Shown: one piece after another, positions 54,001 through 62,342 of the stretch
How positions within the stretch are numbered: the stretch's first letter is position 1
Layout: each line of letters opens with the position of its first letter
NCBI RefSeq assembly: GCF_004364165.1
Contig: NZ_SOAY01000010.1
Coordinates: 1,081,098-1,145,097 of the forward strand
Direction: 5' to 3'
DNA from: Maribacter spongiicola
GTDB taxonomy: Bacteria > Bacteroidota > Bacteroidia > Flavobacteriales > Flavobacteriaceae
DNA: 64,000 nucleotides
Position numbers and translations under genes: made by a program
The notes under the pieces: model-generated
What the model saw: the letters and a program-made list of their open reading frames with translations, nothing else
What the model was told of the DNA's origin: nothing
The model's database searches: none

Positions 54001-54363
54001 TATCCAAAAGAAAAGGTTCAGCAATTTTTAGAGTTGCAATTAGAGAAATACGAAGAAGGCAAACTCAGAGAGTCTGGAGCAGAACCAACTCTAGCATTAG
54101 TAGATAATCAAGACTATATTTATTATGCCAAAGGTGCCCTCAACATGTATCAATTTCAAAAGGTTATAGGCGAGGAGCAGGTCAATAAAGCTTTAAGACG
54201 CTTTTTGGAAGATTGGAATACCACCAACGGTAAACTAAAAATGAATACCAATCGCTATGCTACCAGTCAAGACTTGTTAAGCTATTTTAGAGCGGTTACG
54301 CCTGATTCGCTTCAGCATATAATCCTTGAACTATTTGAAAGTGTTAAACCGGTAGAATTGTAA
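51073..54363 (+). CDS. ABC-2 type permease fused to an M1 aminopeptidase-like domain
   Basis: 1096 residues. About twelve hydrophobic helices form a double ABC-2 permease (residues 1-595). A periplasmic beta/alpha metallopeptidase domain follows: the beta-sandwich (VDVNLKVELYPSSRDYTAEGYYILKNTN) and then HEIAHQWFAMQVEAANVKG with H938 and H942, and the Glu in ILETLSQYAAM. Signature residues of M1 are intact, so it should be active on peptides. Such fusions are known in Bacteroidota. It would couple ATP-driven movement to peptide trimming in the periplasm. Encoded with its ATPase. Confidence 0.9.
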   Translation: MWYTIFKFEIQYRIKRPDTYVFFLFLFLFSIIGVDFIFQGSEMGLMKKNSPIVIAKTMGAITGIFMILASMIMGVSVLRDFEYNIESLLFSAPINKKDYLLGRFLGSFAVLLFVFAGILFGMMLSEFMPWHNPEDLLGFNAIVYIKTFLMVTLPTLFFGASLFFVTGALSRNLVVVYTQGIILFVVFMLTKAITNEFWQAILDPFSLTTTTFATKFWSALEKSTQELPFIGALLYNKLFWMSLGILALIYGYKKFNFNVVKEKQSKRKQVEKLVGKSTSVVSGIEIPEATKQYGLLSKWNQLKQFSWFYFISICKQASFWGIVICGMIIILINSVNLGTVYGVDSYPATYFIVEELKETSIYFFIIILVFYSSELVWKERGAKLDLIYDATPISSFIKLIGKYIGLNLVYVVLMLALIGSGILFQTLSGYYKYEFQVYFYGFFLEILPFLALYTCIAFFIQSVVNHKFVGIMLVIIFFIANVALGLFGFDHDLYFFGGSALGTYSDMNGYGHFLKPYLLIKLYWFLFGILLLIIGSLVNVRGTETNLMQRIRVSKNRFSKPLFKVGSMVFLVFILMGSLIFYNTNILNTYWTNTKATEFRVAYEKELKQFEYIPQPKIVDVNLKVELYPSSRDYTAEGYYILKNTNAQPINEIHIQKLIEENITLDAVTFDGGAIENNTYASYDYTIYQLHSPLNPGDSIKMNFKQSFTTNGFEAGNSNANIVENGTFFNNKDFPTLGYNRKYELSDRDERSEYNLSERTNRANRNDVKELVNARSGSDSDGIHFEMVIGTDIDQTALVPGNLLREWTENNRNYFHYKMEIPMIDFYSIVSAKYDIKRGKWISKSNSISKQVDLEIYYHNSHEYNIDRMMMAMKASLDYYSTSFSPYQYEQLRIMEFPRYAQFAQSFPGTVPFSESIGFVLDIDDETDVDMAFYVTAHEIAHQWFAMQVEAANVKGQYFILETLSQYAAMMVLKAHYPKEKVQQFLELQLEKYEEGKLRESGAEPTLALVDNQDYIYYAKGALNMYQFQKVIGEEQVNKALRRFLEDWNTTNGKLKMNTNRYATSQDLLSYFRAVTPDSLQHIILELFESVKPVEL

Positions 54364-54685
54364 TTTCTTACCTTATGGCACTTTTCCAGGCTTAGGAATC
54401 AAGATTGAACATCTTGTAAAATTATAGTTTATCAAAAGGAATACCGAACTTACAAATAACTGGCAATGACTAAAACGACGTAGGCGGTCAAGAGGTCCGA
54501 TTTATAAAAATAGAAATGACCTGGGTAAACACTAGTTATAACGCCCAATCCTGATTGCTATCGGTGGAGGGTCGGCTCATGGGCATAGAATGAAATTTTT
54601 ATTTGAATTACGTTTAAACCTTTAATCTTGCGTCTATGTATTTTTCCTTTCCGTATTTAAAATCAATTTGTTTCTTTGTATATGA
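54364..54685. other. Intergenic stretch of 322 bp
   Basis: It separates the ABC-M1 gene from a second histidine kinase gene. I see short G/C-rich pieces (GTAGGCGGTCAAGAGGTCCG and GGTGGAGGGTCGGCTC) that look foreign to the AT-rich surroundings but no frame, tRNA or clear terminator. Confidence 0.4.
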
Positions 54686-55795
54686 ATGAATATCAGTACA
54701 AAAACACTTAAAAGTAATACTACAAAGGCCCTTTATTGGAAGTGCCAATTATTAGGATGGTGTACGGTTTCTGTTTATTGGGCATACACGGTATATACCA
54801 GGGATAACTATGGGGTGTTTTACACTTTCAGTAATTATGTTTTGGATGTAGGCATCGGAATTTTCCTGACCCATATGTACAGAACATATGCTTTAAAGGC
54901 AAATTGGAGTCAATTACCCATTAAAAGGTTGCTTGTTCGTGTAATTCCCAGTATACTTTTATTGGCTGTTTTATATGTGCTTTTAAACAATATGAAGTGG
55001 TATGGTTACTGGACCTTGATCGCAGAACAGGATAAGGATATATGGGCATCGCTTCTTTATTGGGACCCCATATTGCTTACCGGTTTACGGTTAATGTCTA
55101 TCTGGATTTTAGCGTATCACCTGTATCATTATTATCAAAAAGAAGTTGTAACTGCAAGAGAATATGCTCAACTTTCCTTAGTGGCGAAACAAGCACAATT
55201 AGACAATTTAGCGGCTCAACTAAACCCACATTTTTTATTTAATTCCTTGAATTCCATAAAGTCCTTAATCGTTGAGAACCCTAATGTAGCCAGACGTGGG
55301 ATAGACCTATTGTCCGACTTATTACGTTCCTCTTTATATGAAAAAGATAAAGACCTAATTTCAATAAAAAACGAATTGGCTTTAGTAAAAGATTATATAG
55401 AGCTGGAAAAACTTCGTTTTGAAGAACGATTGACCATTGATATCACCATTGATAAAAAATTAACCAATTTTAAAATTCCCACTTTGAGTATCCAATTGTT
55501 GGTAGAAAATGCAATTAAACACGGAATTGACAAAATTATTGAAGGTGGGCTAATAACTTTGAAAATTGGTAAGAACGGAGATCAAGTCTATATTAAAGTT
55601 CAAAATCCAGGAAAATTAACTGATACTAAATCTGCAAGAGGTTTAGGTTTAATGAACTTAAAGAAGCGCTTGGAGCTTCAATATAACAAAGAGGCTTCTT
55701 TTAATTTAGAAGAAATAGATAATAACATAGTGCAAGCGACTATACTAGTACCCTATAAAACAGATGAAAACATACAAAGCGGTTATTATCGATGA
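54686..55795 (+). CDS. Second LytS-like sensor histidine kinase
   Basis: 369 residues, four hydrophobic helices in the first 160 (VSVYWAYTVYT, YVLDVGIGIFLTHMY, VIPSILLLAVLYVLL, GLRLMSIWILAYHLY). Then the phosphoacceptor LAAQLNPHFLFNSLNSIKSLI and HATPase with LLVENAIKHGIDKI and GLGLMNLKKRLEL. Start ATG 54686; an ATG at 54682 is out of frame. The next gene overlaps its end by 32 bp, so they are translated together. It may answer signals handled by the ABC-M1 system next door. Confidence 0.92.
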   Translation: MNISTKTLKSNTTKALYWKCQLLGWCTVSVYWAYTVYTRDNYGVFYTFSNYVLDVGIGIFLTHMYRTYALKANWSQLPIKRLLVRVIPSILLLAVLYVLLNNMKWYGYWTLIAEQDKDIWASLLYWDPILLTGLRLMSIWILAYHLYHYYQKEVVTAREYAQLSLVAKQAQLDNLAAQLNPHFLFNSLNSIKSLIVENPNVARRGIDLLSDLLRSSLYEKDKDLISIKNELALVKDYIELEKLRFEERLTIDITIDKKLTNFKIPTLSIQLLVENAIKHGIDKIIEGGLITLKIGKNGDQVYIKVQNPGKLTDTKSARGLGLMNLKKRLELQYNKEASFNLEEIDNNIVQATILVPYKTDENIQSGYYR

Positions 55796-56486
55796 TGAAC
55801 GTTTAGCGCGAGAAGAGGTAAAACGTGCTTTAAAGAAATATCCAGAATTTATCGTGGTAGGAGAGGCAAACAATGTGGATGCCGCCATAAAATTAATAGC
55901 GAATGAAGATCCAGATCTATTGTTTTTGGACATACACATGCCTGAAAAGTCAGGATTTGATTTATTAGAAGAATTAACCACAGTTCCAGAAGTTGTTTTT
56001 ACAACTGCCTATGACCAATACGCTGTAAAAGCTTTTGAGTTGAATGCATTGGACTATTTGGTTAAACCCTTACGGGAAGAACGTTTTGCAAAAACCATAG
56101 AAAAAGTAAAGCAGGAGTTGGTAGAGAAGGCAAAGGTGCCACAAGATGTTTTGCCCATGCATAAAAAGATTTTTATTAAAGACGGCGAATCTTGTTACTT
56201 TATTCCAATTTCCGATATCTATTATATTGAATCGATGGAGAATTATGCACGCCTATATTTTGGCGATAAAAAAGCTATGATTAAACGTTCGTTGAATCTA
56301 CTGGAAAAAAAGTTAGATACCACCGTGTTTTTTAGGGCCAATAGGAGTCAAATTATAAACACACATTTTATTAAAGAAATTCACCCGCATTTTAATAATA
56401 AGCTACACATCATCTTGATTTCTGGTGAAAAGATTGAAGTTTCAAGCCGACAGTCTGTTAAGTTTAAAAACTGGAACAGCTTATAA
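55764..56486 (+). CDS. Second LytTR-family response regulator
   Basis: 240 residues. Receiver: DERLAREEVKRALKKYPEF, the Asp in DLLFLDIHMPEKSGFDLL, TTAYDQYAVKAFELNALDYLVKPLREERF. LytTR: IFIKDGESCYFIPISDIYYIESMENYARLYF and FFRANRSQIINTHFIKEIHPHFNNKLHI. It starts 32 bp inside the kinase gene. Its sites are probably the direct repeats that LytTR domains bind; none was located. Confidence 0.92.
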   Translation: MKTYKAVIIDDERLAREEVKRALKKYPEFIVVGEANNVDAAIKLIANEDPDLLFLDIHMPEKSGFDLLEELTTVPEVVFTTAYDQYAVKAFELNALDYLVKPLREERFAKTIEKVKQELVEKAKVPQDVLPMHKKIFIKDGESCYFIPISDIYYIESMENYARLYFGDKKAMIKRSLNLLEKKLDTTVFFRANRSQIINTHFIKEIHPHFNNKLHIILISGEKIEVSSRQSVKFKNWNSL

Positions 56487-56616
56487 TTGATTGGTTTGTA
56501 AATTTAATTTACGCTTATTATCTTTTATTTACGTTCCTGTACTTTCCCTTTACACATATATATATTCATCATTTCTTTGCTTCAGAATTAAAATTTTAAT
56601 TAAAAAAAATAGAACG

Positions 56617-57225
56617 ATGTGTAACTTAAAAAATAATTATCACCTACCTGTAATTCTAATTGTATTGATTATTACGGGGCTCTATTCCTGTACCAATGAC
56701 ACTTTAAAAATCGCTGCACAACCAACTTTATCCGATTACGCCGTTGGAGAAAAATGGATCTGGAAGTATAAAGGGGTAACCACCGAAGGCGAGGTACGCT
56801 CAGAGGGGGAAGATACACGAGAAGTAGTTATTGCGGATGGTGTTTTAGGGATGACAATGGGTAATGATACGATTCCGGTAACAGATATCGTAAAACCGGA
56901 AGAAAGCGAAACGCCAAAATATGATTGGCCTTTGGAAGTGGGTAAAAAGTGGAAATATGAAAAAAATTGGACCAGTCAAGATGGTACTACAGGAAAGCAA
57001 AGTCAAGATGTAGAGGTATTGTCGTTTAAGGAAGAAACGGTAGAAGCAGGAACGTTCATGGCTTATACGATACAATATAAAGGTGTAATTACAAATTCCA
57101 GAGGCTATAATGCCAAAACGGATGAAGTTTGGTTGTATGCTCCAGCTGTAAAAAATTTTATAAAGCTTACTCAAACTCAAGATGACTTTTTATACGAAGA
57201 GGAGTTAAAACAGTATTCAAATTAA
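56617..57225 (+). CDS. Lipoprotein of unknown function
   Basis: 202 residues from ATG 56617 (an earlier ATG at 56491 would add 42 residues with no signal). Lipobox ITGLYSCTNDT. The mature domain has two-strand repeats with aromatic positions: YAVGEKWIWKYKG...GEVRSEGED and WPLEVGKKWKYEKNWTSQDG, and then VEAGTFMAYTIQYKG. This resembles beta-barrel-like periplasmic ligand-binding lipoproteins. It is between the second two-component pair and an S15 hydrolase. Confidence 0.65.
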   Translation: MCNLKNNYHLPVILIVLIITGLYSCTNDTLKIAAQPTLSDYAVGEKWIWKYKGVTTEGEVRSEGEDTREVVIADGVLGMTMGNDTIPVTDIVKPEESETPKYDWPLEVGKKWKYEKNWTSQDGTTGKQSQDVEVLSFKEETVEAGTFMAYTIQYKGVITNSRGYNAKTDEVWLYAPAVKNFIKLTQTQDDFLYEEELKQYSN

Positions 57226-57271
57226 AAATGAAAATTGAGCATTTTCCAATTGCACTTTTAAAAAGGAAACC

Positions 57272-59497
57272 ATGAAAAGTACATTGCTGATATTATTTCT
57301 GACTCTTATTCATCTTACTTCTTTTGGACAAGAATTTGACTTTAAAAAAGTACCATTGTCCAATGCTAGGGTGCTTGCCAATCATATGCAAGTCTTAGCT
57401 GCATCCTATCCTTTAAAAAAGTTATCAGGATTAGACTTGATCAAGGTTCAGATCCTAAGTGAAAAATATGACGATGCCATAGCAACTATCGAAAAAGAAA
57501 TTAAGGACAAGCCAAAAACGGAACAGATCTATTTAGATCTATATCACCAGTATGCCAAAGCAAAACTCGCACCTAACTTTCAAGTGGCCTTTAAAGAATT
57601 ATATAAATCCTATGTGACAAAGGCCGATGATTTTCAGGTACTTAATTTAGATGACACATTAATCGCCAGAGATGGTACGGACTATTTTATTTCTGATTTC
57701 GAACGTACTTATGAGGGTATGACTGCTGAAACCATTTCAAATGAAACTGCACAAAATTTAATCCACAAATATTTCTTAAAAACGGTTTATGAATCCACCA
57801 GAAATCTGTTTTTTGAAGCCATTAAACAAGACCATAAACGCAGATATCGTATAAATGACAATATAATAGTGCCCATGAAAGATGGGGCAGAGGTTTCCGT
57901 AGTAGTGGTTGAAAGAAAAGAAACTGTTAAAGCGAAGAAACCGACCATCTTAATTGCTTCAATTTACGCAGGTACCAACGAGACTGGGGCAATGTTATCC
58001 GCCTCAAAAGGCTATGTTGGAGTAATCACCAATACAAGGGGAAAACGATTAAGCAAAGGACCGGTAAAGCCTCTAGAACATGAACACACAGATGTCTATG
58101 AAGTGATTGATTGGATTAGCAAGCAGCCGTGGTCCAATCAAAAAGTAGGAATGTACGGTGGTAGTTATAACGGATTTACCCAATGGGCATCCATGAAACA
58201 TAAAGTGCATCCAGCTTTAAAAACCATTGTTCCCATGGTAGCCATAGCACCAGGAATTGATTATCCTATGGAAAATAATGTTCTGCATAATTATTCCTAC
58301 TCTTGGAATTTTTATGTGACCAATACTAAGTTTTTGGATTTTAAAGTCTCGCAAGATTATAATCGATGGGATACCTTAAAAAATAGGTGGTATACCTCTG
58401 GAGTTGCCTTTAATAGATTGGATAGCTTGGATGGTCAAGTCAATAGATTATGGAATACCTATATGCAGCATCCTAGTTATGATGATTACTGGAAGAAAAT
58501 GATTCCTTTTAAACAGGAATTTTCGAAAATTGACATTCCAATATTGACCATAACAGGCTATTATGACGATTCTCAAATAGGAGCCCTATATTATTATGAC
58601 CAGCATACTAAGTATGTAAAAAATCCAAATCACTATGTATTGGTAGGACCTTACGATCATTGGACGGCACAAACCCAACCTCAGGAGTTCTTAAGGAATT
58701 ATAAATTAGATAAAACCGCCTTAATTGACATTAGATATGACTTGGTTTATCAATGGTTCGATTACATCTTAAAAGGTAAAGAAAAACCAAATATTCTAAA
58801 GGATAAAGTGAATTTTCAGGTAATGGGAACCAATACATGGATGCACAAACCGAGTTTAAGTGCCATGACCAATGATACCTTGACTTTTCACTTAAGTGAT
58901 GCTAAAACGGATGATTTTTATGCGCTTAAATCTAAATCGAATGCTTCCAAAATTAGCTTAACCGTTGATTTTAAAGATAGAGAAAGCATGACCAACACAG
59001 GTTATTATCCTTGGCCTTTAGAAAAGGAAAGCATCAATTTAAAGGATGGATTGCTTTTTAAATCGGAATCCTTAGAGGAGGATGTGATTATAAATGGATC
59101 CTTTCTCGGGAATCTAGAATTTACTATAAATAAAAAAGATGTTGATTATTCCGTTATCCTATATCAGTTAACGCCAGAAGGAAATTATTTTCATTTAAGC
59201 TATTATATTGGTAGAGCGAGTTATGCTCATGGTAGGGAGCACAGACAATTGCTAACTCCCAATAAAAAGGTACAAGTGTCCTTCAACAATTCTAAACTAA
59301 TCAGTAAAAAACTACAAAAAGGAAGTAGGATGGTAGCAGTGGTCAATGTAAATAAAAACAATAATGCACAACTTAATTATGGAACGGGGAAGGAAGTGAA
59401 TGAAGAAAATATTAAAGATGCGGAAGTCCCGTTAAAAATTATATTTTCAGGTAATAGCAGTATTTCCTTACCGGTTTGGTACTCCCAGAAGGAATAA
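57272..59497 (+). CDS. CocE/NonD-family (S15-like) hydrolase
   Basis: 741 residues. Signal peptide (MKSTLLILFLTLIHLTSFGQ). A helical N-terminal region of about 190 residues precedes the alpha/beta hydrolase domain: VIDWISKQPWSNQKVGMYGGSYNGFTQWASMKH holds the nucleophile Ser, LTITGYYDDSQ the Asp and VLVGPYDHWT the His. The C-terminal jelly roll is present (FKSESLEEDVIINGSFLGNLEFT). Typical for X-Pro dipeptidyl peptidase or acyl esterases; the substrate is not predictable. Co-directional after the lipoprotein (46-bp gap), likely in one operon. Confidence 0.88.
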   Translation: MKSTLLILFLTLIHLTSFGQEFDFKKVPLSNARVLANHMQVLAASYPLKKLSGLDLIKVQILSEKYDDAIATIEKEIKDKPKTEQIYLDLYHQYAKAKLAPNFQVAFKELYKSYVTKADDFQVLNLDDTLIARDGTDYFISDFERTYEGMTAETISNETAQNLIHKYFLKTVYESTRNLFFEAIKQDHKRRYRINDNIIVPMKDGAEVSVVVVERKETVKAKKPTILIASIYAGTNETGAMLSASKGYVGVITNTRGKRLSKGPVKPLEHEHTDVYEVIDWISKQPWSNQKVGMYGGSYNGFTQWASMKHKVHPALKTIVPMVAIAPGIDYPMENNVLHNYSYSWNFYVTNTKFLDFKVSQDYNRWDTLKNRWYTSGVAFNRLDSLDGQVNRLWNTYMQHPSYDDYWKKMIPFKQEFSKIDIPILTITGYYDDSQIGALYYYDQHTKYVKNPNHYVLVGPYDHWTAQTQPQEFLRNYKLDKTALIDIRYDLVYQWFDYILKGKEKPNILKDKVNFQVMGTNTWMHKPSLSAMTNDTLTFHLSDAKTDDFYALKSKSNASKISLTVDFKDRESMTNTGYYPWPLEKESINLKDGLLFKSESLEEDVIINGSFLGNLEFTINKKDVDYSVILYQLTPEGNYFHLSYYIGRASYAHGREHRQLLTPNKKVQVSFNNSKLISKKLQKGSRMVAVVNVNKNNNAQLNYGTGKEVNEENIKDAEVPLKIIFSGNSSISLPVWYSQKE

Positions 59498-59927
59498 TCA
59501 AATTCTTATTAGTATTTTATTGGCAAAAAAAGCCTGTTCGATTCTCCTTTTGGCTGTTTTTTTCCGTGGAGGGGCTGCAGGGTTGCACTTATTGATCGAA
59601 GCAAAATTAACGATGTGGTGAGTTCCATAGTAAAGATATATGAGAAAAGGAGCCCCAAAGAATAATTTAATGGATTTGGTATCATCTCACAAATGGTTAT
59701 GGAATAGAGTGAAGTCCATGACCTTTACTTCCTGTTTTTCGATATCTAGGTTTAAGGCCTTGAAAAATTTATTTTAAAAATGAGTATCATTCATATGCAT
59801 AGAAGTTAATATGTAATCCAAATTGATTACTTGTTTCTATGGCATTTCAAGCTTTAGAAATATTTGCAAGGTTCTCCCATATATCGTTAAATAAACTATA
59901 TGGTTTTTGTAAATTTAGCTTTGAATA
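59498..59927. other. 430-bp intergenic stretch
   Basis: 59525-59564 has a weak terminator-like hairpin (AAAAAAAGCC and GGCTGTTTTTTT). 59590-59665 has a short frame reading KINDVVSSIVKIYEKRSPKE then a stop, with no start, perhaps a gene remnant. The right end contains the promoter of the next regulator. Nothing else is recognised. Confidence 0.4.
59916..59923 (+). promoter_or_regulatory. -7 box (TAGCTTTG) almost touching the start codon
   Basis: TAGCTTTG matches TAnnTTTG; the ATG of the regulator begins 4 bp further. Transcription would then begin at about the start codon, so the mRNA may be leaderless. Confidence 0.45.
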
Positions 59928-61718
59928 ATGCGTGTAATCGATAAGAAATCAATAGCTGTCTTGCCATTTGTTAATTTGAGTAATGATATTAACAATGTAT
60001 ATTTCTGCGATGGCTTAACCGAAGAAATAATTAACGCCTTAGCATCTATAAAGGTATTATTAGTGACCTCTCGTACTTCTTCCTTCTATTTTAAAAACAA
60101 AAAAGTAACCTCTAAAGAAATAAGGGAAAAACTAAAGGTGGCTACATTTATAGAAGGCAGTGTAAGGACATCCAAAAATAAAATGCGCATTACTGTGCAA
60201 ATGATTGATGCTTTGGACGACTTTCATTTCTGGTCAGAAACTTTTGATAGAAATCCTGAAAATATTTTTGAAATTCAAGATGAAATCAGTCTGTTTATCG
60301 CAGAGAAATTACGCGAACACATAGGGCATCTGGAAATCGAAGATAAGCTAGTAGAAGCTATTGATGTACCTGTAGCTATTTATAGAGAATATTTGAAAGG
60401 AAGGTACTACATGATGAGACTAGATTATAAAAACTCTATAAAGGGTGTCAATATCTTAAAAGAAGTAATTCATAAGTCGCCCAATTTTTCAAATCCCTAT
60501 TTAGATATTAATCTAGCCTATGTTAATATGGGGACTATGGGGCTTTTACCTGCATTGGAAGCATACGAGAAGGCCCAGCCTTATTTGTTAAAGGCATTAG
60601 AGCTAGATCCAAACTCATCAAGGTCACAATTGAATTTGGCTTGGATAGAATGCTGGCAAAACTGGAATCTTAAGAAAGCTTACGAACATGCCAATAAGGC
60701 TTTGGAGATGCAACAAACAGACGATATTTATTTAACCATTTCTAATTTTTTGACCGTGGAAGGAAAATTAGATGCGGCAAGTAATTATCTTGACAAAGCC
60801 TTACAGTTAGATCCTTATGCCGCTATAAATCATCATTACAAGGGGTTTTTGTACTACTTGAAAGAAGATTATAAAACTGCGATACCTTATCTGAAAAAGG
60901 CATTAGATTTGGACCCAAAGTTACCCTTTCCACCAATCTATATAGGAATTTGTTTATTAATGTCAGGCAAACCAAATGAAGCTTTGACATATTTCGGTTC
61001 ACTTGAAGGCGTTTCTGTGAAAGACCTCACCAAATTAGGAGGTGAAACCATGTGCTATGCAATGCTCAATGAAACGGAAAAGTGTAATGAAGGATTAAAA
61101 GAATTAGAGACGTATTCAAATACTGATCTTGTAGATAAGGCATTTACGTTTTTGATATTGGTAAATGCCTTGTTGGATAATAACGAAAAGGTAATTGATT
61201 TAATAACTCAAGCATACAATAATCGTTTGCCAGTAATTTTATTATTAAATCCATCCCCAATTCTTAAACCTGTAAAAAATCACAAAAGGTTTAAAGACAT
61301 CATGCTAAAAGCCATTCCAGATAATTTAAATTATAAACAGAAAAAGAAGTATAAACAGGCTTTACTAGATTCCAACGAAATTAAAAAGTATAGCAAAGAA
61401 CTAGAGCAAATAATGATAGACTACAAACTGTATTTAAATCCAGACCTATCCTTAAAAGATTTAGCTTCTTACTTGGAACTTCCTGCGAACTATGTATCCC
61501 AATTATTAAACTTGGGGTTTCAAAAAAACTTCTCGGAATATGTTAATACCTATAGAATTAGCGAATTTAAAGAGCGGGTTCTTCTAGAGGAAAACAAAGG
61601 TTTAACCTTAATGGCTGTAGCGTATGATAGTGGTTTTAACTCTAAAACAGTGTTCAATACCTTTTTTAAAAAAATAGAAGGGATTACACCAAATACTTAT
61701 CTTAAGAGTAATAGTTAG
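59928..61718 (+). CDS. Cytoplasmic regulator: TolB/FlgO-like domain, TPRs, C-terminal AraC-type HTH
   Basis: 596 residues, no transmembrane helix. FlgO/TolB-N-like domain at 1-130: KSIAVLPFVNLSNDINNVYFCDGLTEEIINALASIKVLLVTSRTSSFYF...FIEGSVRTSKNKMRITVQMIDALDDFHFWSETFD. TPR helices fill about 150-460, and an AraC HTH lies at the end (SLKDLASYLELPANYVSQLLN...FSEYVNTYRISEFKERVLLEENKGLTLMAVAYDSGFNSKTVFNTFFKKIEGITPNTYL). It has the same three parts as the 41198 regulator in reverse order and lacks the membrane helix. It lies just upstream of the second repeat-array promoter. Confidence 0.85.
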   Translation: MRVIDKKSIAVLPFVNLSNDINNVYFCDGLTEEIINALASIKVLLVTSRTSSFYFKNKKVTSKEIREKLKVATFIEGSVRTSKNKMRITVQMIDALDDFHFWSETFDRNPENIFEIQDEISLFIAEKLREHIGHLEIEDKLVEAIDVPVAIYREYLKGRYYMMRLDYKNSIKGVNILKEVIHKSPNFSNPYLDINLAYVNMGTMGLLPALEAYEKAQPYLLKALELDPNSSRSQLNLAWIECWQNWNLKKAYEHANKALEMQQTDDIYLTISNFLTVEGKLDAASNYLDKALQLDPYAAINHHYKGFLYYLKEDYKTAIPYLKKALDLDPKLPFPPIYIGICLLMSGKPNEALTYFGSLEGVSVKDLTKLGGETMCYAMLNETEKCNEGLKELETYSNTDLVDKAFTFLILVNALLDNNEKVIDLITQAYNNRLPVILLLNPSPILKPVKNHKRFKDIMLKAIPDNLNYKQKKKYKQALLDSNEIKKYSKELEQIMIDYKLYLNPDLSLKDLASYLELPANYVSQLLNLGFQKNFSEYVNTYRISEFKERVLLEENKGLTLMAVAYDSGFNSKTVFNTFFKKIEGITPNTYLKSNS

Positions 61719-61847
61719 TTCTGATTAAAAAAATAGAACCTTCCTTTTATAACCTACAATTAGTTTTACTTCATCAAATTAGTAACAGTAAGAGATTACT
61801 TGATTTATACTTAGGCAATATTTCAAAATTCGTCATAATCTATAGTT

Positions 61848-61940
61848 TTGCTTCATAGTTTATAGTCTTGCGCTAAACTTAATAACTCTTGCTTCATAAC
61901 TGTTTACTGTTGCTTCAAGGTTCATGGCATCTTTGTACCA
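61848..61940 (+). promoter_or_regulatory. Promoter region with four 20-21 bp direct repeats
   Basis: Repeat units begin at 61848 (TTGCTTCATAGTTTATAGTC), 61868 (TTGCGCTAAACTTAATAACT), 61889 (TTGCTTCATAACTGTTTACT) and 61910 (TTGCTTCAAGGTTCATGG). The last runs into the box CATCTTTG at 61928-61935. Bases 61910-61940 match 43431-43461 at 29 of 31 positions. Downstream, the expected start is near 61942, about 150 bp before the first gene. Confidence 0.75.
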
Positions 61941-62093
61941 TCAAATAGGAACAGTTATTCTAAAAATTCAAAATCAATTAATTAATTAGAATGCTGATTG
62001 CCGATTAAAAGATTTGGTTCTGGTTTTTAAAGTAGAACTTTTTAGTTGCGAAGTCTATTTAATTTTATCAAAAATCTAATAATTATAGCAAAA

Positions 62094-62294
62094 ATGAAAA
62101 TTGAAAAAAGTGGAAAGGGCGTAAAATTAGGAATAGGGATTATACTAGGCGCTATAGTTGGCTATTTGACCTCAAATATTCAATTGTGGTTTGTTTTAGG
62201 GATTGCTTTAGGTTCAGCATTAGAATATGGTGCCAAAAAATTCATAAAAAATAAAAATCACTCATTACACATTCCACTTTTTTTTAAGCATTAG
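62094..62294 (+). CDS. Small glycine-rich membrane protein (66 residues)
   Basis: ATG at 62094 gives MKIEKSGKGVKLGIGIILGAIVGYLTSNIQLWFVLGIALGSALEYGAKKF. Two close membrane helices contain GxxxG-like packing (GIGIILGAIVGY and FVLGIALGSALEYG). A TTG start at 62046 would add 16 residues that do not improve it. First gene under the repeat-array promoter. Function unknown; such small helical pairs can regulate or pack against other membrane proteins. Confidence 0.65.
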   Translation: MKIEKSGKGVKLGIGIILGAIVGYLTSNIQLWFVLGIALGSALEYGAKKFIKNKNHSLHIPLFFKH

Positions 62295-62342
62295 CTATTA
62301 ATGCTTGTAACATCAGAAACAAAAATCAAAAAACGAACAATC

